This document shows positions 57,262-64,000 of a DNA stretch of 64,000 nt, in pieces. The position numbers were made by a program, and so were the translations under genes. The DNA comes from Pseudomonas sp. (lineage in GTDB: Bacteria; Pseudomonadota; Gammaproteobacteria; Pseudomonadales; Pseudomonadaceae): NCBI GenBank assembly GCA_022448005.1, contig JAKUTK010000019.1, positions 1 to 64,000 of the forward strand, written 5' to 3'. The notes beneath the pieces were generated by a model, which was not told where the DNA came from, did no database searches, and saw only the letters and a list, made by a program, of their open reading frames with translations. The stretch's first letter is position 1. Each line of letters begins with the position of its first letter.

Positions 57262-57633
57262 ATGCGTCAACCGGATATCGAAATCTACCTCAGGGACGCC
57301 AGCCAGGACGCCGTCACTGACTGGCTGACCCAGGCGGTCGGAGCCTGCTCCCCCTGGCAAGCAAAGGGTAAAACCTTCAAGTGCAGGGCCGGCGACATTC
57401 CAGTGACCTGGCTGCCCAAGGCCGTGGGCAAGTGGCACAGCTTGCTGCTTGAAAGCGACGCCACGCCCTGGGAAGACGACATAGCCTGCGCCCGCGATGC
57501 CTATCAGGCACTCGGCGTGGAGATTCGCTGCGCACCGGGCGGTTGGCAGGAAGAGGAATCGGTGGAAGACGCCGACCGCTGGATCAGCGTCAGTGAGCGT
57601 GGTGAAGCTGAAATCGTCTGGCGCACCGACTGA
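57262..57633 (+). CDS. Hypothetical cytoplasmic protein (123 aa)
   Basis: A 123-residue protein beginning MRQPDIEIYLRDASQDAVTD, with a repeating alpha/beta pattern (WLPKAVGKWHSLLLESDAT, ARDAYQALGVEIRCAPGGW) and an acidic end. The start at 57262 has AAGG eight bases upstream; a frame open from 57196 is rejected. Composition is that of a folded soluble domain. I do not recognise the family. It stands alone between rlmA and the DUF1285 gene, with which it is convergent. Confidence 0.8.
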   Translation: MRQPDIEIYLRDASQDAVTDWLTQAVGACSPWQAKGKTFKCRAGDIPVTWLPKAVGKWHSLLLESDATPWEDDIACARDAYQALGVEIRCAPGGWQEEESVEDADRWISVSERGEAEIVWRTD

Positions 57634-57706
57634 CCCTCAGTCAGCGCAGCGCACTCGATACATCTGTGACGAGACGCGAAGCCAGCAAAGGGTTACCGAG
57701 AGCGGA

Positions 57707-57731
57707 AAGTGAGCGGCTCAAGCCGCTCTCA
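57707..57731 (-). terminator. Hairpin after the DUF1285 gene
   Basis: GTGAGCGGCT pairs with AGCCGCTCTCAC (with a small bulge) between two convergent genes. A TTTCC follows on the minus strand. Confidence 0.5.
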
Positions 57732-57735
57732 CGCG

Positions 57736-58302
57736 CTACTCGGAGCGACCAATCTGAAAAAACTGGCCATGGCTCCACACACCTAGCCAAGCGACACCAT
57801 CGATATCTCGCGGAACAGCCAGCTCCACCAACTGGTAAAACACGTTGCGATGAATCAGCGCCTCGAGGTTGGCCCGCACATGAACGTAGGGCGCAGGCTC
57901 CTGCGTATCCGGATCCAGCTCGACCCGTACAGGGTGCTCGATTCCCGCTTCGGTTTCGTCGCCGACATTGGTGATAAAGCGCAGCACCTGGCCTTCGCCA
58001 CTTCCTTCCACCACCAACTCGATAGCCACAAAAGGCGCGTCATCCACCTTGATGCCGACCTTCTCGACCGGGGTCACCAGGAAATAACCATCGCCATCTC
58101 GCCGAATAACCGAGGAAAACAGCCGCACCATCGCTGGCCGCCCGATTGGCGTACCTTGGTAGATCCAACTCCCGTCGCGCGCGATTCGCATATCCAGATC
58201 ACCGCAGAACGGCGGGTTCCACAGGTGTACCGGTGGCAGGCCTTTTTTCTCGGCCTTGGGAATCTGACTTAACAGGTTTGCAGCTTTTCCCGTATCGCTC
58301 AT
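57736..58302 (-). CDS. DUF1285 protein
   Basis: A 188-residue protein fitting DUF1285: LWNPPFCGDLDMRIARDGSW in the N-terminal part, PVEKVGIKVDDAPFVAIEL in the middle and LGVWSHGQFFQIGRSE at the end. The fold is described as beta-rich with unknown function. It is 9 bases downstream of the DUF4823 lipoprotein gene, likely the same transcript. Confidence 0.9.
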   Translation of the reverse strand: MSDTGKAANLLSQIPKAEKKGLPPVHLWNPPFCGDLDMRIARDGSWIYQGTPIGRPAMVRLFSSVIRRDGDGYFLVTPVEKVGIKVDDAPFVAIELVVEGSGEGQVLRFITNVGDETEAGIEHPVRVELDPDTQEPAPYVHVRANLEALIHRNVFYQLVELAVPRDIDGVAWLGVWSHGQFFQIGRSE

Positions 58303-58311
58303 GTCGGCTCC

Positions 58312-58917
58312 TCAGCGCCCCAGACCTATCAGGCGCCGGGCGTAATCACGCAAGGGCGGCCCCAACAAGACCTGCGGTGTCGCGTCATAAATGTTTAGCA
58401 AACCGCCGCGACTGCGAATACTGGCGGTATCGACCAGATACCGATTTCCGGTCTCGATCAGCATCAACTGAACCACGCTGGTATCGACACCTACACGATC
58501 AAGCGCGCGCTGATCGTTGAGCTCGTCAAAACTGCCAATACGGTCATCGGCCGCGGCGAATCGCGAATACAACAAGTAATGGGCACCAGCGATCGCCGCC
58601 TGGTTCAATGCTTCCTCCAGCCCTACAGGTTCTGGAGCGCGCCGGACCAGCGGAAAGTAAAGGACGAAGCTCTCAAACGCCTCTTCGGCCACCACGTTCG
58701 GTCGAGGATAGGCCCCGCCTGGGGGAACGAAATGCCCCTGCGCAATGTAGATGAAGGAATCTGGCTGCAGCCGCCACGAGGCGGACCTCACCGTCTCGCT
58801 ATGGTCGAGAATGCCAACGTCTCGCAGTTGGAAGCGGGTTTCCTCGGTCATATCGCTGACTTTCATGCAGCCGCTCAGCATGAGCACGGCCACGATAAGG
58901 CTGAACACTTTCATCAT
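58312..58917 (-). CDS. DUF4823 lipoprotein
   Basis: A 201-residue lipoprotein (LIVAVLMLSGC, Cys at residue 17-18) that matches DUF4823 in layout, with LMLIETGNRYLVDTASIRSRGG and IYDATPQVLLGPPLRDYARR near the C-terminus. The pattern is like proteins that compute or bind at the outer membrane, but function is unknown. The ATG at 58917 (followed by a second at 58914) has AGGA about ten bases upstream. Confidence 0.85.
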   Translation of the reverse strand: MMKVFSLIVAVLMLSGCMKVSDMTEETRFQLRDVGILDHSETVRSASWRLQPDSFIYIAQGHFVPPGGAYPRPNVVAEEAFESFVLYFPLVRRAPEPVGLEEALNQAAIAGAHYLLYSRFAAADDRIGSFDELNDQRALDRVGVDTSVVQLMLIETGNRYLVDTASIRSRGGLLNIYDATPQVLLGPPLRDYARRLIGLGR

Positions 58918-58991
58918 TTGCACCAGTCCTGACGGAAATCCGACGTTCGGCAAAGCAATGCAGCAAACACGCCAGTTCGCAGGAATGTGTC

Positions 58992-59882
58992 TCAGAGCCC
59001 CCGCTGCCACTCTTGGCGCAGCGGTGCACGCTCCGGTGATTCAATGGCCTGGCGGACCTGAGCCAACAGGGCGCTCTTGTCCTGACCGAGAACGCCCTTG
59101 AGCACCAGGTAATTCGAAGCATGGTCGCTGCGGAATACGGTGTCCTCGAGTTCCAGCGACTGCAGCAGGGTTTGGATCTCGGCAAACAGTGCCTGACGGT
59201 CAAGCGCCTGGAAATCCGCAAATCCTTCGCGAAAGCGCGCCTCGCCACCGGGGAAGCTGACGACAAGCGTAGACAGGTACTCAGGTTGCGCCTGGTTCAT
59301 CAAGCGGGCCGAATTCACTGCATGCTGCTCGCTGAGGGCCTTTCCGCCCAGGCCGTTGAGGATCATCACCGAGCGGGTGATTCCAGCCTGTCGCAACTTA
59401 TCCAATGCGCTAAGCGTCGACTCGTAGGTCTCACCTTTATTGACCCGCGCCAACACCTCGTCGTCCCCGGACTCAGCGCCTATATAAGCCATTTTGAGAC
59501 CGGCATCGGCAAGCTCCTTAAGCTCGTCGACCGACTTCTTGCGAAGGTTACGCGGCAGGCAGTAGCTCGACACGCGCTCGACATCGGGCATGTGCTTCCG
59601 GATTTGCTCGAGAATAGTCAGCAGTCGGCGAGTCGGTAGTACCAGCGCATCTCCATCAGCTAAAAACACGCGCTGAACGATCAGTCGTTCGCCACATCGC
59701 CTGATCTCTTCGAGCACCTGCTCTTCATCTCGAGCACGGAATTTCTTCTGCGGCTGAACATACATCTCGCAGAAGGTGCAGCGATTCCAGGAGCATCCAT
59801 TGGTAACAGGCAAGATCAGCGAATGCGCTTCGCTTGGCGGCCGGAACACCGGCTCGATGTAGCTGATGGGAAATGTGCTCAT
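58992..59882 (-). CDS. Radical SAM protein of unknown specificity
   Basis: A 296-residue radical SAM enzyme; the cluster motif is in LPVTNGCSWNRCTFCEMY (CxxxCxxC). Conserved glycine-rich and SAM-binding stretches follow (FLADGDALVLPTRRLL, GLKMAYIGAESGDDEVLARVNKG). The layout resembles Elp3/HemN-type radical SAM proteins without extra domains. The substrate is unknown. It lies 47 bases downstream of the TetR gene on the same strand. Confidence 0.9.
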   Translation of the reverse strand: MSTFPISYIEPVFRPPSEAHSLILPVTNGCSWNRCTFCEMYVQPQKKFRARDEEQVLEEIRRCGERLIVQRVFLADGDALVLPTRRLLTILEQIRKHMPDVERVSSYCLPRNLRKKSVDELKELADAGLKMAYIGAESGDDEVLARVNKGETYESTLSALDKLRQAGITRSVMILNGLGGKALSEQHAVNSARLMNQAQPEYLSTLVVSFPGGEARFREGFADFQALDRQALFAEIQTLLQSLELEDTVFRSDHASNYLVLKGVLGQDKSALLAQVRQAIESPERAPLRQEWQRGL

Positions 59883-59929
59883 CGGATGTACCCGCCTCGC
59901 CAGCTAGCCATTGCCGCTGGTCCAAGTTG

Positions 59930-60550
59930 CTAGTCGCGCTTGCGCTTGTTGCCCATACGCACGCCGATATCCATCAGGAACTGGAAGAAACCTTCCTGAT
60001 CCTCAAGAACATTGCTCCAGAATGGCGAGTGATACAGCGCAACAGCTCCATGTACCAGAGCCCAGGCTGCGCAATAGTGGAAGTAAGGCGGCACATCTTC
60101 CAGCTTGCCTTCGGCGATGCGACCTTTGATCAACTGGGTCAGGTGCTCGAAGTTGGAGGCACGGATACGATGAAGCTCCTCGACCATGTCCGGCACCTGA
60201 TTGCCCTTGACTACCTTTTCCTCGAGCCGGTCAAACAGGCGATAACGCTGGGGGTCGCCCATGCGAAACTCGAAGTAGGCGCGCGACAGCGCTTCCTTGT
60301 CCTGATCGAGACTCGGCGAATGGAGCAGCTCATTCAGATCCCGCTCGTAGTCGAGCATCAGCCGAAGGTAGATTTCAGCCTTCGATTTGAAGTGCTTGTA
60401 GATGGTGCCTTTGCCGATGCCAACCCTGTCGGCGATCATCTCGACAGTGACGCTGTCTTCACCTTGTTCGAGGAACAGCTGGAGCGCCGTGTCGAGAATC
60501 TCTTGTTCGCGACGGCGAAATTCGCGGACCTTGCGGGATTCATTTTGCAT
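59930..60550 (-). CDS. TetR-family transcriptional regulator
   Basis: A 206-residue TetR regulator. The N-terminal helix-turn-helix reads ILDTALQLFLEQGEDSVTVEMIADRVGIGKGTIYKHF in segments; the rest is the ligand-binding, dimerising domain. It is divergent from the class V aminotransferase gene with under 75 bases between starts, so it probably regulates both that gene and itself. From memory, a TetR gene also lies near rgsA and tatD in P. aeruginosa. Confidence 0.92.
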   Translation of the reverse strand: MQNESRKVREFRRREQEILDTALQLFLEQGEDSVTVEMIADRVGIGKGTIYKHFKSKAEIYLRLMLDYERDLNELLHSPSLDQDKEALSRAYFEFRMGDPQRYRLFDRLEEKVVKGNQVPDMVEELHRIRASNFEHLTQLIKGRIAEGKLEDVPPYFHYCAAWALVHGAVALYHSPFWSNVLEDQEGFFQFLMDIGVRMGNKRKRD

Positions 60551-60623
60551 AAGAGGCTGCGGAGTGAAAAATCGAAGCAGATGATTATGCCTGTTTAGTC
60601 AGAAAATGCACGGAACATTGCCT

Positions 60624-61757
60624 ATGAGTACATTGAATGACGAATTTCCCCAAATCGAAGGCTTACGGTACCTAAATCACGCAGCTGTGGCGCCCTGGCC
60701 ACGTCGAGCGAGCGATGCGGTAATCAAATTTGCCGAGCAGAACAGCACAGTTGGCGCGCGCGATTATCCTCAATGGCTGGCGGTCGAAACCCGCTTGCGA
60801 GATCGTCTGGCCAGACTGCTCAACGCACCCAGCCCAGCGGACATTGCGCTGGTCAAGAACACCTCGGAAGCACTTTCTTTCGTGGCCTTTGGGCTGGATT
60901 GGAAAGCAGGTGACCAGGTCGTCATAAGCGACGAGGAGTTCCCCTCCAATCGTGTGGTTTGGGAGGCGCTGCAACCGCAAGGAGTTGAGGTCATCCAGGT
61001 CAGTCTCAAGGGCAAAGATCCCGAAGGCGATCTGCTCGCGGCCTGTGGCCCGAGTGTGCGGCTACTGGCGATCAGTGCCGTGCAGTACGCAAGTGGGCTA
61101 CGGCTTGATCTGGCACGACTCGGTCAAGGCTGCGAACAACGAGGGGTACTGCTGTGCATCGATGCAATACAACAGCTGGGGGCGCTGCCATTCGATGTTC
61201 AGCAGTATCGATGCGCGTTCGCCATGGCGGACGGGCACAAATGGCTATTGGGGCCGGAGGGCCTGGGGGTGTTCTATTGCCGTAGCGACTTGCGCGGTCA
61301 GCTCAAGCTTCACGAATACGGCTGGCATATGCTCGAGCACGCCGGTGATTATGACCGCAGCGACTGGCACCCAGCATCCAGCGCTCAGCGCTTCGAGTGC
61401 GGCAGCCCAAACCTGCTTGGCGCCATGGCATTGGACGCAAGCTTGTCTCTGCTGGAAGAAGTAGGAATGGTTGCAGTGGGCCAGGCGCTGGCCGAACGCA
61501 TTGAGCATCTTCAGCGCGAGCTGGAGGCCATGCCGGGTGTCGCGCTGTTGAGCCCAATCAATCCAGGCCGACGGGCAGGCATCCTGACGTTCCGGATTGA
61601 CGGGCTGGACAACCCGACGCTTTTTCAACGCCTCAAACAAGAGCAGGTCGTCTGTGCGCTTCGGGGCGGAGGGATCAGGCTGTCACCGCATTTCTACACG
61701 CGAGCAGAGGTCATCGAGCAAACTTTGGCAGTCATCCATCGGCTGATGGTGAAGTGA
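60624..61757 (+). CDS. PLP-dependent class V aminotransferase/cysteine desulfurase-like
   Basis: A 377-residue class V PLP enzyme. The PLP Lys is in FAMADGHKWLLGPEGLGV; other conserved phrases are YLNHAAVAPWPRR, LVKNTSEALSFVAFGL and CIDAIQQLGALPFDVQ. The catalytic Cys of true desulfurases near the C-terminus is not evident at the usual place (CALRGGGIRLSPHFY has a Cys a few residues earlier), so a lyase or aminotransferase role is possible. The ATG at 60624 has a weak site; another at 60606 is possible. It is divergent from the TetR gene. Confidence 0.85.
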   Translation: MSTLNDEFPQIEGLRYLNHAAVAPWPRRASDAVIKFAEQNSTVGARDYPQWLAVETRLRDRLARLLNAPSPADIALVKNTSEALSFVAFGLDWKAGDQVVISDEEFPSNRVVWEALQPQGVEVIQVSLKGKDPEGDLLAACGPSVRLLAISAVQYASGLRLDLARLGQGCEQRGVLLCIDAIQQLGALPFDVQQYRCAFAMADGHKWLLGPEGLGVFYCRSDLRGQLKLHEYGWHMLEHAGDYDRSDWHPASSAQRFECGSPNLLGAMALDASLSLLEEVGMVAVGQALAERIEHLQRELEAMPGVALLSPINPGRRAGILTFRIDGLDNPTLFQRLKQEQVVCALRGGGIRLSPHFYTRAEVIEQTLAVIHRLMVK

Positions 61758-61847
61758 GCGATCAGCCTGTTCGTGACTATTCCAAATCCGTTTAAAAAGG
61801 GCCGTATTCGCCCAGCAAGGTTAACGATCCGCACTAATACTTCAATC

Positions 61848-61954
61848 ACTGGCCGCGCAATCCCCCCAATGCTCGGCCAGCTGAGGGAGCGAGGAACGTG
61901 ACCTCATACTCCTAATGGTCTTGACCCGGCTCCTCGTGACGCCGGGTTTTTTTT
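61848..61954 (+). ncRNA. rgsA: Candidate sRNA, possibly RgsA
   Basis: No protein is encoded, but two strong structures are seen: a stem CTGGCCG/CGGCCAG (61849-61855 with 61874-61880) and an intrinsic terminator (61924-61954). GA-rich single-stranded sequence lies between them. A -10-like TAATACT at 61835-61841 sits about ten bases before the proposed 5' end, with no -35 match, as is common for RpoS promoters. The position between a TetR gene and tatD is where I recall the RpoS-dependent sRNA RgsA in pseudomonads. The sRNA call is fairly likely; the RgsA name depends on recollected synteny. Confidence 0.55.
61924..61954 (+). terminator. Strong intrinsic terminator
   Basis: ACCCGGC pairs with GCCGGGT around a ten-base loop and runs directly into eight T residues. 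It ends the candidate sRNA and lies directly before the stop codon side of the aroP-type gene. Confidence 0.9.
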
Positions 61955-61963
61955 GCCTGGATG

Positions 61964-63367
61964 TCAGGCTTCACTATGCGCTGTACGCCGGCTCGAAAGC
62001 CGCAACCGGAAGCACATCCAGATAAACAGCACCCAGAATGGCATGGCTATGATGGACGTTCGCAGACCTGGCATCGACAGCATGATGGCGGCAATCAATG
62101 CCACAAACGCCAGGCACAGGTAATTGCTGAACGGATACCAGAAGGCCTTGAAGGAAGGCTCGATACCCTGCGCTTTCATCGCCTTGCGAAACTTCAGGTG
62201 AGCAAGGCTGATCATTGCCCAGTTGATCAACAGCGCCGCAACCACCAGCGACATGAGCAATTCGAGTGCTGTTTGCGGCAGCAGGTAGTTCACCAGCACG
62301 CAGAGCATGGTGACCAGCGCCGAAAGTGCGATCGCCAGCACCGGCACGCCACGGCGATTGACCATCATCAGCACCTTTGGCGCATCGCCCTGCTCTGCCA
62401 ACCCGTACAGCATGCGACTGTTGCAGTACACGCCGCTGTTATAGACCGAGAGGGCAGCCGTCAGCACCACGAAGTTAAGGATGTGCGCCGCAGTGTCGCT
62501 GCCTATCAGTGAAAAGATCTGCACGAACGGGCTGCCGCTGTAAGGGTCACCGGCCGAGCCCAGCGTTTCCAGCAAGCTGTCCCACGGATAAAGCGCCAGC
62601 AGAACGCTGAGGGCGCCGATGTAGAAAATCAGAATCCGGTAAACAACCTGATTGATGGCTTTTGGAATGACCGTCTTCGGGTCCGATGCTTCGGCTGCGG
62701 TAATCCCCACCAACTCCAAGCCGCCGAAGGAAAACATGATAATGGCCAACGCCATGACCATCCCGCTGATGCCGTTGGGGAAGAATCCGCCGTGGCTCCA
62801 GAGGTTGCTGAAGCCGGCCTGCTCGCCACCTGCGCCGCTCAGCAGCAAGTACAGGCCCAGCGCAATCATGCCAACGATGGCGCCAACCTTGACGATGGCA
62901 AACCAGAACTCAGTCTCGCCAAAGGTCTTCACATTGACCAGATTGATCAGGTTGATCAGCACGAAAAACACTGCAGCGGTGGCCCAAGTCGGCACCTCCG
63001 GCCACCAGAACTGAACGTACTTGCCTACCGCCGTCAACTCGGCCATTCCCACAAGCACGTAAAGCACCCAGTAGTTCCAACCGGACAGAAAGCCCGCGTA
63101 GGGCGCCCAGTATTTGTGCGCGAAATGACTGAAGGACCCAGCAACCGGCTCCTCGACGATCATTTCACCAAGCTGACGCATGATAAGGAACGCGATCATC
63201 CCGCCGATGGCATAACCCAGAATCATCGAAGGCCCAGCGCTGCGCAGCACGCCAGCCGAGCCAAGGAAGAGCCCCGTTCCGATAGCTCCGCCGAGCGCGA
63301 TCAGCTGGATATGCCGGTTTTTCAGGCCGCGCTGAAGCGGCCCAGTGTGCAGCGCATCGCTGGACAT
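61964..63367 (-). CDS. aroP: Amino acid permease, AroP/PheP type
   Basis: A 467-residue APC-family transporter with 12 predicted helices. The N-terminal signature is LKNRHIQLIALGGAIGTGLFLGSA, followed by MRQLGEMIVEEPVAGSFSHF and GGLELVGITAAEASDPKTVIPKA, as in aromatic and related amino acid:H+ symporters. The exact substrate within the AroP/PheP/ProY group cannot be fixed. The start at 63367 has AAGGTGA seven bases upstream; a frame to 63523 is rejected. It is a single gene between the sRNA and tatD. Confidence 0.9.
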   Translation of the reverse strand: MSSDALHTGPLQRGLKNRHIQLIALGGAIGTGLFLGSAGVLRSAGPSMILGYAIGGMIAFLIMRQLGEMIVEEPVAGSFSHFAHKYWAPYAGFLSGWNYWVLYVLVGMAELTAVGKYVQFWWPEVPTWATAAVFFVLINLINLVNVKTFGETEFWFAIVKVGAIVGMIALGLYLLLSGAGGEQAGFSNLWSHGGFFPNGISGMVMALAIIMFSFGGLELVGITAAEASDPKTVIPKAINQVVYRILIFYIGALSVLLALYPWDSLLETLGSAGDPYSGSPFVQIFSLIGSDTAAHILNFVVLTAALSVYNSGVYCNSRMLYGLAEQGDAPKVLMMVNRRGVPVLAIALSALVTMLCVLVNYLLPQTALELLMSLVVAALLINWAMISLAHLKFRKAMKAQGIEPSFKAFWYPFSNYLCLAFVALIAAIMLSMPGLRTSIIAMPFWVLFIWMCFRLRLSSRRTAHSEA

Positions 63368-63555
63368 GGCGTCACCTTGTTTTGGTCTGTGACGAAGAAA
63401 AGACGAGACTGACGGCCGGCCATGCATGAGCGTTAAGCCAACCGTCGCATCCTTATGCCGGCAGCCGGCGTGTGCGTGAAGCGGCGCGGATTGTACACCG
63501 CATCTGCAGAGAAGGCCCGCCACGCGCGCCAGTTTGCAAGCTGCCGCGGCGCGCT

Positions 63556-64000
63556 TCAGCTCTTGACGCGAGCCAAGGGAAACAGCCGCTTGAAATTTTC
63601 CGTAGTTTGCGCCGCCAGCGCCTCGATACCGACGCCGCGCAGCTCAGCAAGGTACTCGGCGACTTCCCGCACATACTGCGGCAGGTTCGGCTTACCGCGA
63701 TAAGGGACGGGGGCGAGATAGGGCGAATCCGTTTCAACCAGCAGACGATCCGCAGGGACACGGCGGGCCACATCGCGGAGCGCTTCGGCATTGCGGAATG
63801 TCACGATGCCCGAAAGCGAAATATAGAACCCGAGATCCAGGGCGGACTTGGCCATGTCCCAGTCTTCGGTGAAGCAATGCAGCACGCCAGCCTGCGGCAA
63901 CGACGCTTCGCGAAGCAGCGCAAGTGTGTCGGCGCGAGCCGCACGGGTGTGGACGATGACGGGTTTACCGCAGACCTGTGCGGCATCAAGATGCAGGCGG
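63556..64000 (-). CDS. tatD: TatD-family deoxyribonuclease (5' part outside window)
   Basis: The last ~148 residues of a TatD-type metal-dependent hydrolase (YcfH/TatD family), continuing past the window end. It reads [14 protein letters not shown], then [20 protein letters not shown] and [20 protein letters not shown], which carry metal-binding His and Asp residues. Members act as 3'-5' DNases in repair or as RNases. The N-terminal His-x-His region is not in the window. Confidence 0.93.
   Translation of the reverse strand, partial: RLHLDAAQVCGKPVIVHTRAARADTLALLREASLPQAGVLHCFTEDWDMAKSALDLGFYISLSGIVTFRNAEALRDVARRVPADRLLVETDSPYLAPVPYRGKPNLPQYVREVAEYLAELRGVGIEALAAQTTENFKRLFPLARVKS

Noticed and set aside
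61961-62512. 183-residue plus-strand open frame, His/Gln-rich
   Set aside because: Opposite the amino acid permease gene; low-complexity product typical of an antisense frame.

Overview
The window reads as a chromosomal segment of a pseudomonad, most likely in the Stutzerimonas (Pseudomonas stutzeri) group. The base composition looks high in GC. The AspRS, Pal/OprL, TolQ and proline-tRNA synthetase sequences look pseudomonad. Gene order over long stretches matches what I recall of the P. aeruginosa chromosome (roughly PA0943-PA0976 and PA1004-PA1011). I could not run a database search, so the taxonomic placement is inference.

Layout. (1) 1-8900 is the least conserved part. It holds a degenerate GGDEF membrane protein followed by an AraC regulator, two small ORFs, and a minus-strand set of GMC flavoprotein with a Cys-rich motif, Tat-signal small subunit and D-lactate dehydrogenase. 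After these come a one-TM orphan facing a small secreted acidic protein, a mono-heme DUF3365 protein and an OsmC-type peroxidase. (2) 8957-17553 is core: tRNA-Ser, purC (long form), bamC and dapA, then gcvR-bcp, a TusA-like protein with an AI-2E permease, bepA and nadA. A succinyl-CoA:acetate CoA-transferase gene follows. (3) 19487-31605 is one long minus-strand housekeeping block, in transcription order aspS, yebC, ruvC, ruvA, ruvB, ybgC, tolQ, tolR, tolA, tolB, pal, cpoB, queE, queC, tRNA-Lys. (4) 31977-45684 runs through dps, a membrane-anchored cold-shock protein, HIT-slyX, an OprD porin, proS, a lipoprotein, a lytic transglycosylase, a TlpA-like lipoprotein, yihY, arsC-wrbA-DUF2069, perM-hda and a DUF2066 protein. 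(5) 46015-57140 holds purM-purN and then the succinylase-branch diaminopimelate genes dapC, dapD and dapE, interleaved with csdA-csdE and tcdA (ct6A tRNA modification), two small proteins and rlmA. (6) 57262-64000 contains conserved unknowns, a radical SAM protein, a TetR regulator divergent from a class V aminotransferase, a candidate sRNA (possibly RgsA), an aroP-type permease and the 3' part of tatD, cut by the window end.

Several pathways recur. Diaminopimelate/lysine synthesis is represented by dapA, dapC, dapD and dapE; envelope integrity by Tol-Pal, BamC, BepA and a lytic transglycosylase; purine synthesis by purC, purM and purN. tRNA biology is represented by AspRS, ProRS, QueC/QueE, CsdA/CsdE/TcdA and two tRNAs, and DNA repair and replication control by RuvABC, Hda and TatD.

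I see no prophage, insertion sequence, CRISPR array or recognisable defence island. No clearly new multi-gene system stands out. The most interesting items are the GMC/Tat-subunit pair without an adjacent cytochrome subunit, the membrane-tethered cold-shock domain protein, the structured sRNA at 61848-61954, the long-form PurC in its chromosomal slot, and a few unannotated-looking small genes.
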